A stretch of 37,941 bases of DNA from an uncultured Pseudorhodobacter sp. (GCA_913062925.1 CAJXWJ010000034.1:1-37941); one strand, 5' to 3'; shown: positions 15,704 through 24,800, numbered from the stretch's first letter. A program made the numbers and translations. Notes: generated by a model not told the origin, from the sequence alone.

Positions 15704-15847
15704 GTGACCGACCGAATTGCCCTGGTAATGGCGCTGGTGATTTTTGCAGCCACCGGCGCCGATATTTTGTTAAATGACGGCATCGCTTCGCTGTTCTTGC
15801 TGCGAAAACTTGAACATCTTATCATTTATCTACAGTTTTGGCGCTAA
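15704..15847 (+). CDS. 47-residue single-span membrane protein between the GAPDH genes
   Basis: A short frame starting with GTG at 15704, with GGAGGG 4 nt upstream and only 11 nt after the GAPDH stop. The predicted protein begins MTDRIALVMALVIFAATG, has one hydrophobic segment (about residues 5-22), a polar middle (LLNDG), and an amphipathic tail rich in Leu and aromatic residues that ends in FWR. The strong ribosome-binding site, tight spacing and membrane pattern argue that it is real. I recall similar small proteins beside gap genes in other Rhodobacterales, sometimes mislabelled as GAPDH. The function is unknown; it could tether or regulate the enzyme at the membrane. Confidence 0.72.
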   Translation: MTDRIALVMALVIFAATGADILLNDGIASLFLLRKLEHLIIYLQFWR

Positions 15848-15863
15848 ATGCGGCATGTTGGCG

Positions 15864-15901
15864 TTGAATGTTGCGTCGTTTTCGTGATGTTAGCGCTAGC
15901 A
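15864..15901 (+). promoter_or_regulatory. Promoter/operator region of the second GAPDH gene
   Basis: The palindrome TGTTAGCGCTAGCA (15888-15901) differs from the perfect TGTTAGCGCTAACA at one position. It would overlap the -10 area of a weak promoter with TTGAAT at 15864-15869, which suggests repression. A poorer match, TGTTGGCGTTGAAT, lies at 15856-15869. The GAPDH ATG is 37 bp downstream. Confidence 0.6.
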
Positions 15902-15937
15902 GGCCGCATGTGAGTCGCCTCATTTCAGGAGAGTTTT

Positions 15938-16939
15938 ATGACCGTAAAAGTCGCCATCAACGGATTTGGCCGCATCGGCCGCAATGTGCTTCGCGGTATC
16001 ATTGAGGCAGGTCGCACCGATATCGAAGTGATTGCCATCAATGATCTGGGCCCAGTGGAAACCAACGCGCATCTGCTGCGCTTTGATTCGGTACATGGCC
16101 GCTTTCCGCATCAAGTGACCACCGGCCCGGACTGGATTGACGTTGGCCGTGGTCCGATCCGGGTGACCGCATTGCGCAATCCCGCCGATCTGCCGTGGAG
16201 CGATGTCGATATCGTGCTGGAATGCACCGGCATCTTTACCAGCAAAGAAAAATGCGCGGCCCATCTGGAAAACGGCTCGAAACGGGTGCTGATCTCGGCG
16301 CCTGGCGATGGCGCGGATAAGACCATTGTTTACGGCGTCAACCACCACACCCTGACCGCAGACGATATCGTGGTCTCGAACGCCTCTTGCACCACCAATT
16401 GCCTGTCGCCTGTGGCGCAAGTGCTGAACGCAGCCGTCGGGATCACCCGCGGCTTTATGACCACGATCCACAGCTACACCGGCGATCAGCCGACCTTGGA
16501 CACCATGCACAAGGATCTGTATCGCGCGCGTGCTGCGGCTTTATCGATGATCCCGACCAGCACAGGGGCTGCCAAGGCCGTTGGTCTGGTGCTGCCTGAA
16601 CTGAAGGGCAAGCTTGACGGCGTCGCGATCCGGGTGCCAACGCCGAACGTCTCGGTTGTGGATCTGGTGTTTGAAGCCAGCCGCGCCACCACGGTCGAAG
16701 AGATCAACGCCGCGATCCGCGAGGCCGCCGATGGCCGCCTTAAGGGGGTTTTGGGCTATACCGATCAGCCGAATGTCTCGTCCGACTTCAACCACGACCC
16801 GCATTCCTCGATCTTCCACATGGATCAGACCAAGGTAATGGATGGCACGATGGTGCGGATTCTCAGCTGGTATGACAACGAATGGGGCTTTTCCAACCGC
16901 ATGGCCGATACGGCCGTGGCGATGGGCAAGCTGATCTAA
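15938..16939 (+). CDS. gap: Glyceraldehyde-3-phosphate dehydrogenase, NAD-type signature (paralogue 2)
   Basis: A 333-residue GAPDH of the glycolytic type. INGFGRIGR is at residues 7-15. Asp36 in VIAINDLG is the adenosine-ribose ligand expected of NAD-dependent enzymes. Catalytic Cys151 lies in SNASCTTNC and His178 in TTIHSYTGD. It is a close paralogue of the upstream GAPDH, with long shared nucleotide blocks around the active site. CAGGAGAG precedes the ATG. It has its own control region with a near-perfect LacI-type palindrome and ends at a strong terminator. Confidence 0.97.
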   Translation: MTVKVAINGFGRIGRNVLRGIIEAGRTDIEVIAINDLGPVETNAHLLRFDSVHGRFPHQVTTGPDWIDVGRGPIRVTALRNPADLPWSDVDIVLECTGIFTSKEKCAAHLENGSKRVLISAPGDGADKTIVYGVNHHTLTADDIVVSNASCTTNCLSPVAQVLNAAVGITRGFMTTIHSYTGDQPTLDTMHKDLYRARAAALSMIPTSTGAAKAVGLVLPELKGKLDGVAIRVPTPNVSVVDLVFEASRATTVEEINAAIREAADGRLKGVLGYTDQPNVSSDFNHDPHSSIFHMDQTKVMDGTMVRILSWYDNEWGFSNRMADTAVAMGKLI

Positions 16940-16954
16940 ACCAAGGTATAGACA

Positions 16955-16980
16955 AAGGGGGCCCAAGCGGCCCCCTTTTT
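16955..16980. terminator. Bidirectional terminator after the second GAPDH gene
   Basis: AAGGGGGCC (16955-16963) and GGCCCCCTT (16969-16977) form a 9-bp stem with loop CAAGC, followed by T to 16980. Read on the minus strand it is followed by TTTGTC, so it may also serve the convergent FkbM gene. Confidence 0.88.
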
Positions 16981-17034
16981 CATCCGCAGTGTCCTACCTC
17001 AAATCGCGGCCGCTTGGTCAGCTCTAAACCGGCG

Positions 17035-17862
17035 CTAAACCATCTTCAGCCCGCGTGATTGGAAAAACGGGACATAGACCTTTTGCCAATCCTCGGTCGC
17101 GGACTGGATCTCTGGCAGATCAGCAGGTTGCATACCGGTATCAGGCACGGCCAAGACATTCATATCGCCCAAATTCTGAAAGGCGTTCTCGGCCTTATTG
17201 CGAAAGTTATCGGCACGGAAAAAGAATGAGAAATGCCAATAAAGCCGGTAACCGTGCTGCAACAGAAAGCCCATCGCAGCCTCGGTTCCAGGCAGGCGTT
17301 TGGCCTCGAAATACAACGTCGGCCGCAGGCGGCTGATCGTGGCGCGCGCGCCTTCGATCACCTGCCATTCGTAGCCTTCGACGTCAATTTTGATCAAGGC
17401 ACAGCGCGCAAGCTCTAGATCATCAAGCCGGATCATTGGCACACTATCGCCTTGGCTGGCAACTTTCGCGGTGCCGTGGTTGCTTAAGGGCTGGCTGAAA
17501 TCCATTTTCACCATACCGCTTTGCTGGCCAGCCGCCACGGTCAGCAGGCGCACCTGCGACAGCCCATTCGCGGCAAGGGCCGCCGCCAGACAATGGGCCA
17601 CCACTGGCTGCGGCTCTAAGGCGATGACATGACCCTGCGGCCCAACCTGCTGCGCCATCGCAAGCGCTGTGGTGCCAACATTGGCCCCCACATCCACCGC
17701 AACATCCCCCGCGCGCAGATAGCGCGACATCACGATATTCTCGCCTTCAGCAAATTCGCCATAATCCATCAAGGCCTTGCCGATGACCTGATCCTGCTTT
17801 GGCCAGAACATAATCCCGTGCCGACAGGGTTGTATCTCGGTCAACGCCGGACGAATATCCAT
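17035..17862 (-). CDS. FkbM-family methyltransferase
   Basis: A 275-residue SAM-dependent methyltransferase of the FkbM family (PF05050-like). The SAM motif is VDVGANVGTTAL near residues 56-67. ALEPQPVVAHCL is the next strand, and IKIDVEGYEWQVIEGA is the family's hallmark block. FkbM proteins often methylate sugars in glycans or polyketides; the substrate here is not evident. I prefer ATG 17862, which has AAGGGTGG about 6 nt upstream, over ATG 17886, which has no such site and would add eight residues. It follows the carbonic-anhydrase-like gene on the same strand by about 80 nt. Confidence 0.88.
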   Translation of the reverse strand: MDIRPALTEIQPCRHGIMFWPKQDQVIGKALMDYGEFAEGENIVMSRYLRAGDVAVDVGANVGTTALAMAQQVGPQGHVIALEPQPVVAHCLAAALAANGLSQVRLLTVAAGQQSGMVKMDFSQPLSNHGTAKVASQGDSVPMIRLDDLELARCALIKIDVEGYEWQVIEGARATISRLRPTLYFEAKRLPGTEAAMGFLLQHGYRLYWHFSFFFRADNFRNKAENAFQNLGDMNVLAVPDTGMQPADLPEIQSATEDWQKVYVPFFQSRGLKMV

Positions 17863-17939
17863 AAAAACCACCCTTTGTTCAGGCATACTGTTTAAAAAAT
17901 TTCAGGCAAAACATGGCGATCCAAGCCCGCCTGCCCGCC

Positions 17940-18461
17940 TTAGCCGATCTGTACCAAACCCGCAGCCATCCGCCGCGCCGCCGCGCGGTAATGTGCGGCC
18001 GAGAGCAGCAGTCGTGCGTCGGCCTCTGCATCCAAGCTGCGGATCACCTTTGCCGGCGCGCCCATCACCAAAGAGCCATCGGGAATTTCCTTGCCCTCGG
18101 TTATCAGCGCGCAGGCCCCAATCAAACAGCCCTTGCCGATTTTCGCGCCATTCAAGATCGTTGCGCCCATGCCGATCAGCGTGCCTTCGCCAATCGTACA
18201 TCCGTGCAACATCGCCTTATGGCCGATGGTACAATTGGCGCCAATGCTTAAAGGAAAGCCGCTATCTGTATGCAGCACCGCGTTTTCTTGCACATTACTG
18301 CCACGCCCAACCTTGATCTGATCGTTATCGCCACGCAGCACCGCACCAAACCAGATGCTGGCCTCTTCCTCCAGCACCACCTTGCCCAAGACAACTGCGG
18401 TTTCGGCAACCCAGACCGAGGGGTGAATTTCTGGCGCGATGGCCTCGAGCGAATAAATCAT
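17940..18461 (-). CDS. Gamma-carbonic anhydrase family protein
   Basis: A 173-residue left-handed beta-helix protein of the gamma-carbonic anhydrase/YrdA/PaaY group. Hexapeptide repeats run from about residue 12 to 145. The three zinc-ligand histidines are His64 (AVLHTD), His81 and His86 ([10 protein letters not shown]). The RGD after GAVL and the GAPAKVIR block are typical. It may hydrate CO2 or be a thioesterase-like relative; the sequence does not decide. Its ATG overlaps the gmk stop by 4 nt, so it is translationally coupled to gmk. Confidence 0.93.
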   Translation of the reverse strand: MIYSLEAIAPEIHPSVWVAETAVVLGKVVLEEEASIWFGAVLRGDNDQIKVGRGSNVQENAVLHTDSGFPLSIGANCTIGHKAMLHGCTIGEGTLIGMGATILNGAKIGKGCLIGACALITEGKEIPDGSLVMGAPAKVIRSLDAEADARLLLSAAHYRAAARRMAAGLVQIG

Positions 18462-19090
18462 CGGTCGGTAAACTCCTTATTCATCGCGCGCACAAATTCG
18501 GCCAAATCGGGCTGACGGTCACGGCGCAACCGCTCGGCCTGAAGGATGGTTTGCAGTTGCGCAAAAGCAATATCAATATCGGAGTTAACAATAACATAAT
18601 CATACTCGGCCCAATGGCTGATCTCGTCGCGGCTTTTGGCCATGCGGTCGGCAATCACGGAGTCGCTGTCTTGGGCGCGGCCACGCAGCCGGCTTTCCAG
18701 TTCGGCAATCGAGGGCGGCAGAATGAAGATCGAAACCACATCGCGCCCCAGCGCCGAGTTGCGGATTTGCTGGCCGCCTTGCCAATCAATATCAAACAGC
18801 GTGTCACGCCCCTCTTGCATTGCAGCCTCGACCGGCGCGCGCGGCGAGCCGTAGAAATTGCCAAAGACCTCGGCATGTTCCAGCATATCGCCGGTTCTCA
18901 CCATCTGCTCAAAGTCGGTTCGGCTGCGAAAATAATACTCCCGCCCATCGGTTTCACCGACCCGAGGGGCGCGGGTGGTGGCCGAGACTGAAAAGCGGAT
19001 CGTCGGATCCCAAGCCATCAGCCGCCGCGCCAAGGTGGATTTTCCCGCTCCTGATGGCGAAGAAAGAATAAGCAAAAGACCTCTGCGCAT
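18458..19090 (-). CDS. gmk: Guanylate kinase
   Basis: A 210-residue kinase that phosphorylates GMP to GDP. The P-loop [10 protein letters not shown] spans residues 10-19. The GMP-binding blocks are [19 protein letters not shown] and [18 protein letters not shown] is the family's Asp-containing strand. Length is normal. It lies 3 nt after yicC on the same strand, an arrangement common in proteobacteria, and overlaps the next gene by 4 nt. Confidence 0.97.
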   Translation of the reverse strand: MRRGLLLILSSPSGAGKSTLARRLMAWDPTIRFSVSATTRAPRVGETDGREYYFRSRTDFEQMVRTGDMLEHAEVFGNFYGSPRAPVEAAMQEGRDTLFDIDWQGGQQIRNSALGRDVVSIFILPPSIAELESRLRGRAQDSDSVIADRMAKSRDEISHWAEYDYVIVNSDIDIAFAQLQTILQAERLRRDRQPDLAEFVRAMNKEFTDR

Positions 19091-19093
19091 GAT

Positions 19094-19990
19094 TTATTCC
19101 ACGTTTTGAACCTGTTCGCGCATCTGATCTATGACCGTCTTCAGGTCAAGCCCGATCCGCGTCAGCCCCAGACTTTGCGATTTCGAACACAGCGTGTTGG
19201 CTTCGCGCATGAACTCTTGCGTCAGGAAATCAAACTTGCGTCCAACTTGTCCCGCCTCGGCCAAAAGCGCGCGCGCGGCCTCGACATGGGCGTGCAGCCG
19301 GTCCAATTCTTCGGTGACATCGGTTTTCACTGCCAAAAGCGCCAATTCTTGCGCCAGCCGCGCGGGCTCCAAGCCTTCGGCCGCGCCAAGCAGCTTGGCG
19401 ACGCCCTGTTGCAACGTCTGGGCGGCGGTGGCGCTGCGCAGATCAACTTCCGCCTTCGCCTGCACAAGCAAAACAGCAATCTGATCCAGCTGCGCGGCGA
19501 TGACCGCCTGCAAGGCCTTGCCTTCGCTGGCGCGCATCGCCTTGAACGCCACGATAAGTGGCGCCACATCGGCCAGAAGGGCGGCGCGCAAGGCGGCGGA
19601 ATCGCTATCAAGCGCGCTGGTTTCCATCACCCCCCGCACCGCAAGCACATCTGCCCCCGTTGGCTGACCAAGCGTCACCCCCGCCTGCATCGCCGCATCT
19701 TCAACCTGCTTCAGCGCCGCCAAGACCCCCGAAAGCATCGCCCCATTCAGCCGCAGCGCCTCTGGGCCAGCCTCGTCCTCGCGGGCAAGTTTCAGCGACA
19801 GATTGACATTGCCGCGCAGCAGCTGCCGCGTCAGCTCGGCCTTAAGCGCATGTTCCAACCCATCAATCCAATCAGGCACCCGCAGCCGCAGATCCAAACC
19901 CTTGCCATTGACCGAGCGAAGATCCCACATCCAGGAAAAGCCAGCCCCCTGCCCTTTTTGCGCTGCAAAGCCTGTCATCGATACCGTCAT
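19094..19990 (-). CDS. yicC: YicC-family endoribonuclease
   Basis: A 298-residue YicC protein. The N-terminal YicC_N domain begins MTVSMTGFAAQKG and has LRSVNGKGLDLRLRVPD. The C-terminal DUF1732 domain ends with KFDFLTQEFMREANTLCSKS. E. coli YicC is an endoribonuclease linked to small-RNA turnover. The start at 19990 is fixed by AAGGAG 5 nt upstream; the ten-residue longer reading is rejected. It is the first gene of a yicC-gmk-carbonic-anhydrase run. Confidence 0.95.
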   Translation of the reverse strand: MTVSMTGFAAQKGQGAGFSWMWDLRSVNGKGLDLRLRVPDWIDGLEHALKAELTRQLLRGNVNLSLKLAREDEAGPEALRLNGAMLSGVLAALKQVEDAAMQAGVTLGQPTGADVLAVRGVMETSALDSDSAALRAALLADVAPLIVAFKAMRASEGKALQAVIAAQLDQIAVLLVQAKAEVDLRSATAAQTLQQGVAKLLGAAEGLEPARLAQELALLAVKTDVTEELDRLHAHVEAARALLAEAGQVGRKFDFLTQEFMREANTLCSKSQSLGLTRIGLDLKTVIDQMREQVQNVE

Positions 19991-20164
19991 CTTCGCTCCT
20001 TTTGGGGCCATCCGTGGCAAAGCCGCGCATTTACCAAATGTTTAGAAAGTTCCCAAAACCGTCTTATTCTATCGTATATCAAGACAGTTTTAACCGAATG
20101 CGACAGACGGCCAAGGACCTTGGTTTAGGTCACATTAGGCGGGCGCAGCGCCAAGGGGCAAGAG

Positions 20165-20797
20165 ATGTTGACGTTTTTCAATCAGGGAAAGGCTGAAAAG
20201 CCGCTGTCCAGCGAGGCGCAAAGCTGTATTCAGCTGGTGCGTGGCTATTGGGAGGCGCTGCGCCACGCTGGCCGCTTGCCCTCTCGTGGCGATATCGACC
20301 CGCGCGGGCTGTCGGGCGTGTTGGAACGGGTATTCCTGATCGAGCGCGTCGCACATGGCCAAGCGCGGTTTCGGCTGTCGGGCATGCATCTGCATGATCT
20401 TCTGGGGATGGACGCGCGCGGGATACCGCTTGGCTCCTTTTTCGAGCCGGTTGCCAGAACGCGGCTGACTGACGAGCTGGAACAGGTCTTTAGCCATCAC
20501 AACATCTTGACGCTGCATCTAGAGGCCGAGCGCAGTTTGGCGCAGCCAGCGCTTGCCGCCTGCATGCAGATCCTGCCGCTGGCGCATGACAACGGCACGC
20601 AGCAACTGGCGCTTGGCTGTTTGGTCAGCGAGGGAAAGATTGGCCGCAGCCCAAGGCGCTTTGCGATCGCGCAGCTGCACCACGAGACGATAACGCTGCC
20701 GGGCTTAACGCTGGTCAGCAGCGCCAGCAAAACCGCGCCAGACCGGCGCATGACAGCCCCCAGACCGGCGCTGCGCTTGGTCAGTTCGCGCGATTAA
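20165..20797 (+). CDS. PAS_5 (DUF1457) domain protein
   Basis: A 210-residue protein. Its core (about residues 18-150) matches the PAS_5 family: QLVRGYWEALR near the start, then PSRGDIDPRGLSGVLERVFLIE, FRLSGMHLHDLLGMDARG and an ILPLAHDNG block. Members include Caulobacter MopJ, which affects development and motility. No output domain, transmembrane segment or signal peptide is present, so a ligand-sensing or protein-binding role is inferred. AAGGGG precedes the ATG. It is divergent to yicC and convergent with the DAHP synthase gene. Confidence 0.86.
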   Translation: MLTFFNQGKAEKPLSSEAQSCIQLVRGYWEALRHAGRLPSRGDIDPRGLSGVLERVFLIERVAHGQARFRLSGMHLHDLLGMDARGIPLGSFFEPVARTRLTDELEQVFSHHNILTLHLEAERSLAQPALAACMQILPLAHDNGTQQLALGCLVSEGKIGRSPRRFAIAQLHHETITLPGLTLVSSASKTAPDRRMTAPRPALRLVSSRD

Positions 20798-20801
20798 CTG
20801 C

Positions 20802-20836
20802 CCAAAGCAAAAGGGCAGAGGTTTCCCCCTGCCCTT
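20802..20836 (-). terminator. Terminator of the DAHP synthase gene
   Basis: AAGGGCAG (20811-20818) and CTGCCCTT (20829-20836) form an 8-bp stem with a 10-nt loop. On the minus strand the stem is followed by TTGCTTT, so it is oriented for the DAHP synthase transcript. Confidence 0.65.
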
Positions 20837-20857
20837 GATGGTGCAGATCCCGAAAGA

Positions 20858-22228
20858 TCAGAGCGCGACGCGCTGTGCAGCGTTGCGTTGCGCCGACAAT
20901 TCTTCAGACACCAAGAAAGCCAGTTCCAGCGACTGCGAAGCATTCAGACGCGGGTCGCAAGCGGTGTGATAGCGATCCGATAGATTTTCATCGGTGACCG
21001 CGCGCAGACCGCCGGTGCATTCGGTGACGTCTTTGCCCGTCATCTCGAAATGCACACCACCCGGCACAGTGCCTTCGGCTTTGTGAATCTGGAAGAACTC
21101 GCGCACTTCGCGCAGTACCGAATCAAACGGGCGGGTTTTATAGCCCGAAGCCGCTTTGATGGTATTGCCGTGCATCGGGTCGCAAGACCAGACCACCTTG
21201 GCGCCCTCTTCCTGAACGGCCTTGATAAGACGCGGCAGGTTGTCGCCCACCTTGCCCGCCCCAAAGCGCGCGATCAGGGTCAGACGGCCCGCCTCGTTTT
21301 CGGGGTTCAGCTTGGCCATCAGCACCTTCAGATCGTCGGCAGTGGTGGTGGGACCGCATTTCAGGCCGATCGGGTTCAGCACGCCACGCGCAAATTCAAC
21401 ATGCGCGCCGTCTGGCTGGCGGGTGCGGTCGCCGATCCAGATCATATGGCCCGAACCTGCAACCACTTGGCCGGTGATGCTGTCAACGCGGGCCAGAGCC
21501 TCTTCATATTCCAGCAGCAAGGATTCGTGGCTGGTGTAGAAATCCACGCTCGACAATGTCGGCGCGTTTTCAGAATTCACACCGGCCGCATTCATGAAAT
21601 CCAAAGCGTCGGAAATCCGGTTCGAGATCTCGCGGTAGCGCTCGGCCTTGTCATGTTCGGCAAAGCCCAGAGTCCAGGAATGCACGCGGTGGATATCGGC
21701 AAAACCGCCGGTCGAGAAAGCCCGCAGCAGGTTCAGCGAAGCTGCCGCTTGGGTGTAGGCCTGGAGCATCCGCTGCGGATCGGGCAGACGCGCTTCCATA
21801 TTGGCGTCAAAGCCATTGATGATGTCGCCGCGATAAGACGGGTATTCAACGCCATCGATCACTTCGGTCGGCGCGGAACGTGGCTTGGCAAATTGCCCGG
21901 CCATGCGGCCCACCTTGATGACGGGCACTTTCGCGCCATAGGTCAGCACCACAGCCATTTGCAGCATCACGCGGAAGGTGTCGCGGATGTTATCGGCCGA
22001 GAATTCGGAAAAGCTTTCGGCGCAATCGCCGCCTTGCAGCAAGAACGCCTTGCCTTCAGCCGCCAAAGCCAACTGCTTTTTTAGCTTGCGCGCCTCGCCT
22101 GCGAAGACCAGCGGCGGATATTTGGCAAGCTGCGCTTCGACCGCGGCAAGGTTTGCCGCATCCGGATAATCCGGCATCTGCACACGCGGTTTTGCGCGCC
22201 AGTCCGACTTGTTCCAACCCTTGGTCAT
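20858..22228 (-). CDS. aroG: 3-deoxy-7-phosphoheptulonate synthase, class II
   Basis: A 456-residue class II (plant-like) DAHP synthase. It joins phosphoenolpyruvate and erythrose-4-phosphate at the entry to the shikimate pathway. The N-terminus [19 protein letters not shown] is typical. Metal-binding Cys69 lies in [11 protein letters not shown]. Substrate blocks include [34 protein letters not shown] and [15 protein letters not shown]. Length fits the bacterial class II form. It uses erythrose-4-phosphate, a transketolase product, but no shared operon is seen. Confidence 0.97.
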   Translation of the reverse strand: MTKGWNKSDWRAKPRVQMPDYPDAANLAAVEAQLAKYPPLVFAGEARKLKKQLALAAEGKAFLLQGGDCAESFSEFSADNIRDTFRVMLQMAVVLTYGAKVPVIKVGRMAGQFAKPRSAPTEVIDGVEYPSYRGDIINGFDANMEARLPDPQRMLQAYTQAAASLNLLRAFSTGGFADIHRVHSWTLGFAEHDKAERYREISNRISDALDFMNAAGVNSENAPTLSSVDFYTSHESLLLEYEEALARVDSITGQVVAGSGHMIWIGDRTRQPDGAHVEFARGVLNPIGLKCGPTTTADDLKVLMAKLNPENEAGRLTLIARFGAGKVGDNLPRLIKAVQEEGAKVVWSCDPMHGNTIKAASGYKTRPFDSVLREVREFFQIHKAEGTVPGGVHFEMTGKDVTECTGGLRAVTDENLSDRYHTACDPRLNASQSLELAFLVSEELSAQRNAAQRVAL

Positions 22229-22261
22229 GCAAGCTTCCCTTCCGTTAGCGATACCGGACGC

Positions 22262-22289
22262 GGTATATGAAAATTATCCGTGCTTGCAA
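22262..22289 (-). promoter_or_regulatory. Possible promoter of the DAHP synthase gene
   Basis: On the minus strand, TTGCAA (22289-22284) and TATACC (22267-22262) are spaced by 16 bp, about 35 bp before the start codon. The match is moderate. Confidence 0.4.
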
Positions 22290-22382
22290 AGGGTCAAAGG
22301 CGGCAATTTAACGCAGAAGCCACTTGCGGCGGGCCTGAATTCCTGTTTCCTTCGCGCAAATCCGACACATATAGGTCGCAAC

Positions 22383-23408
22383 ATGTCCGCGCCATCGGCG
22401 AAAGCCACTCAAGTGAAGAAGGCCGTGGCACCACGGCGTTTTGTTTTCCTGTTGCTTGATAAGTTCACCATGATCAACTTCGCGGGCGCGATCGAGCCTT
22501 TGCGGCTGGCCAACCATGTTTTGGGCTATGCGGTCTACACATGGGCGCTTTGTGGCGAGGGCGGCGGCGAGAAGACCTGCTCGAATGGCGCGACGTTCAA
22601 GCTTGATTTCGGGCTGGATGATATCGAGCGCGACGACACGATCTTGGTCTGTGGCGGTATCGAGATCCAAAAGACCACCACCAAGCCGGTGCTGAACTGG
22701 CTGCGCCGCGAGGCGCGCCGCGGGGTGGCGATTGGCGGCCTTTGCACCGGCGCCTATGCGCTGGCCAAGGCGGGGCTTTTGGACGGCAAAAGGGCCACGA
22801 TCCATTGGGAAAACCAAGACGGCTTTTCCGAGGAATTCGAAGAGGTCAAGCTGACCAAATCGGTCTTTGTGATGGATGGCAACCGCTGGTCTACGGCGGG
22901 GGGGATTTCCTCGATTGATCTGATGTTGCGGATCATTGCCAGCGATCACGGCGAAGATCTGGCCAATAACGTCGCCGATCTGATGATCTATTCGACCATT
23001 CGCACCGACCAAGACACCCAGCGGCTGTCGATCCCGACCCGCATCGGCGTGCGTCACCCCAAGCTCAGCCAAGTCATCCAGATGATGGAAGGTGCTATTG
23101 AAGACCCGCTCAGCCCAGCTGATCTTGCCGAAGATGTCGGCATGTCGACGCGGCAGTTGGAACGGCTGTTCCGCCGCTATCTGAACCGAAGCCCAAAGCG
23201 CTACTATATGGAGCTGCGGCTGCAAAAGGCGCGCAATCTGCTGATGCAGACCGATATGTCGGTGATCAACGTGGCGCTGGCCTGCGGTTTTGCCAGCCCG
23301 TCGCATTTCTCTAAATGCTACCGCAGCCATTACAGCACCACCCCTTACCGTGAACGCGGTACCCAAGGCATGCCCGGCAGCGCCATTGCAGGGCGTTTGT
23401 CGATCTAA
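22383..23408 (+). CDS. GlxA-family AraC-type transcriptional regulator
   Basis: A 341-residue regulator with an N-terminal DJ-1/PfpI-like domain (about 20-200), holding the nucleophile-elbow-like block GGLCTGAYALAKAGLLDG. A C-terminal AraC helix-turn-helix (about 230-330) reads LAEDVGMSTRQLERLFRRYL and INVALACGFASPSHFSKCYR. The family includes GbdR and CdhR, which control glycine-betaine and carnitine use. A transporter operon follows and a dimethylglycine-dehydrogenase-like gene lies 7 kb downstream, so a role in methylated-amine or amino-acid use is plausible but unproven. ATG 22383 is preferred; the reading to 22209 would cross the DAHP synthase promoter. Confidence 0.9.
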   Translation: MSAPSAKATQVKKAVAPRRFVFLLLDKFTMINFAGAIEPLRLANHVLGYAVYTWALCGEGGGEKTCSNGATFKLDFGLDDIERDDTILVCGGIEIQKTTTKPVLNWLRREARRGVAIGGLCTGAYALAKAGLLDGKRATIHWENQDGFSEEFEEVKLTKSVFVMDGNRWSTAGGISSIDLMLRIIASDHGEDLANNVADLMIYSTIRTDQDTQRLSIPTRIGVRHPKLSQVIQMMEGAIEDPLSPADLAEDVGMSTRQLERLFRRYLNRSPKRYYMELRLQKARNLLMQTDMSVINVALACGFASPSHFSKCYRSHYSTTPYRERGTQGMPGSAIAGRLSI

Positions 23409-23555
23409 ACCAATCCGCAAGGCGCGCAAAATTTGCCCGCCTTGCCCCCAGAAAAGCGCAGAAACCCGAGTTTATCTCTCAGCTATCTACTTTTCTTTTT
23501 ATTTCCTTCACATTAGTCTGCCCTGCAGGATTGCGGTCCAATATGGGAGATAACA

Positions 23556-24746
23556 ATGAAAAAACTACTTCTCGCCACAGCAGCTTCGGCGCTGATGGCA
23601 GGTGCTGCCTCGGCAGAAGACGTAAAGATCGGCATTCTGATCGGCTTCACCGGCCCGATTGAATCGCTGACTGGCCATATGGCCAATGCCGCAGAAGAAG
23701 CCATGGCGGAAGTCAATGCTTCGGGCAAAGCGCTGAACGGGATGAACTTTGTCTCGGTGCGCGGCGACTCGACCTGTGGCGACTCGGCAGCCGGCACCGC
23801 CGCTGCAGAGCGTTTGGTCACCGCTGAAGGCATCAAAGGCATGGTCGGCGGCGACTGCTCGGGTGTGACCGGCGCTATTTTGCAAAACGTGGCCCGTCCA
23901 AACGGCATCGTCATGGTGTCGCCTTCGGCCACCTCGCCAGCGCTCTCGAGCGCTGAAGACGACGGTTTGTTCTTCCGCACAGCGCCTTCGGACGCCCGCG
24001 AAGGCCAAGTCATGGCTGACGTTCTGGTCGAGCGTGGCGTGAAATCCATCGCGCTGACCTATACCAACAACGACTACGGCAAGGGTCTGGCCGAAGCGAT
24101 TGCAGAATCCTTCACCGCTGTTGGCGGCGTTGTGACGATCAACGCCAGCCACGAAGACGGCAAGGCTGACTATTCGGCAGAAGTTGCAGCCTTGGCTGCG
24201 GCAGGTGGCGATCTGTTGGTGGTTGCGGGCTATCTGGATCAGGGCGGCAAGGGCATCATCCAAGCCTCGCTCGATTCCGGCGCGTTCTCGACCTTTGGTC
24301 TGCCCGGCGGCATGGTTGGCGACAGCCTGCCAGAAGCCATCGGCCCAGCTTTGAACGGCTCTTATGGCCAAGTTGCACAGTCGGACTCCGAAGGTGCTGC
24401 CAAGCTGATCGAAATGGCTAAAGTCAACTCGCCTGCTTGGGATGGCACCTCGCCCTATGCGATGGAAAGCTATGACGCAGCGGCTTTGATCATGTTGGCG
24501 ATGCAGGCTGCAGGCTCGACCGATCCGAAAGTCTACAAAGACAAGGTGATGGAAGTTGCCAACGCACCAGGCGTCAAAATCGGCCCCGGCGATCTGGGCA
24601 TGGCGATGGAGCTGCTCGCAGCAGGTCAAGACATCGACTATGAAGGCGGTTCGGCTGTCGAGCTGATCGGCCCCGGCGAAAGCGCTGGTCGCTACCGCGA
24701 ATTCGAGATCAAAGACGGCAAATACGAAACCACAAAGTTCCGTTAA
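23556..24746 (+). CDS. livK: Branched-chain/amide amino-acid ABC transporter, substrate-binding protein
   Basis: A 396-residue periplasmic binding protein of the LivK/Peripla_BP_6 type. The signal peptide ends at residue 20 (MAGAASA, then ED). Mature-protein blocks are IGILIGFTGPIESL, GGDCSGVTGAI, VSPSATSPALS and ALTYTNNDYGKGLAE. Cys74 and Cys97, in GDSTCGDS and VGGDCSG, probably form the usual N-lobe disulfide. It is the first gene of a complete transporter operon and is followed by a strong hairpin, the usual way binding proteins are made in excess. Substrate cannot be told from sequence; amino acids, amides or urea-like compounds are possible. Confidence 0.93.
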   Translation: MKKLLLATAASALMAGAASAEDVKIGILIGFTGPIESLTGHMANAAEEAMAEVNASGKALNGMNFVSVRGDSTCGDSAAGTAAAERLVTAEGIKGMVGGDCSGVTGAILQNVARPNGIVMVSPSATSPALSSAEDDGLFFRTAPSDAREGQVMADVLVERGVKSIALTYTNNDYGKGLAEAIAESFTAVGGVVTINASHEDGKADYSAEVAALAAAGGDLLVVAGYLDQGGKGIIQASLDSGAFSTFGLPGGMVGDSLPEAIGPALNGSYGQVAQSDSEGAAKLIEMAKVNSPAWDGTSPYAMESYDAAALIMLAMQAAGSTDPKVYKDKVMEVANAPGVKIGPGDLGMAMELLAAGQDIDYEGGSAVELIGPGESAGRYREFEIKDGKYETTKFR

Positions 24747-24770
24747 TTTGATCTGACGCAAAACTTGGCA

Positions 24771-24800
24771 CGGCCCGAGGTCTTCCTCGGGCCGTTGCCA
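24771..24800 (+). other. Intercistronic hairpin between the binding-protein and ATPase genes
   Basis: CGGCCCGAGG (24771-24780) and CCTCGGGCCG (24785-24794) form a perfect 10-bp stem with a TCTT loop. Only a short TTGCCA follows, so it is probably a partial terminator or a 3'-end stabiliser that favours the binding-protein message. Confidence 0.75.

Noticed and set aside
15123-16420. Direct repeat as a mobile element
   Set aside because: The matching blocks are the conserved active-site regions of the two GAPDH paralogues.
20811-20836. Terminator of the PAS_5 gene
   Set aside because: On the plus strand the stem is followed by GATGG, not by T; the T-rich side faces the minus-strand DAHP synthase gene.
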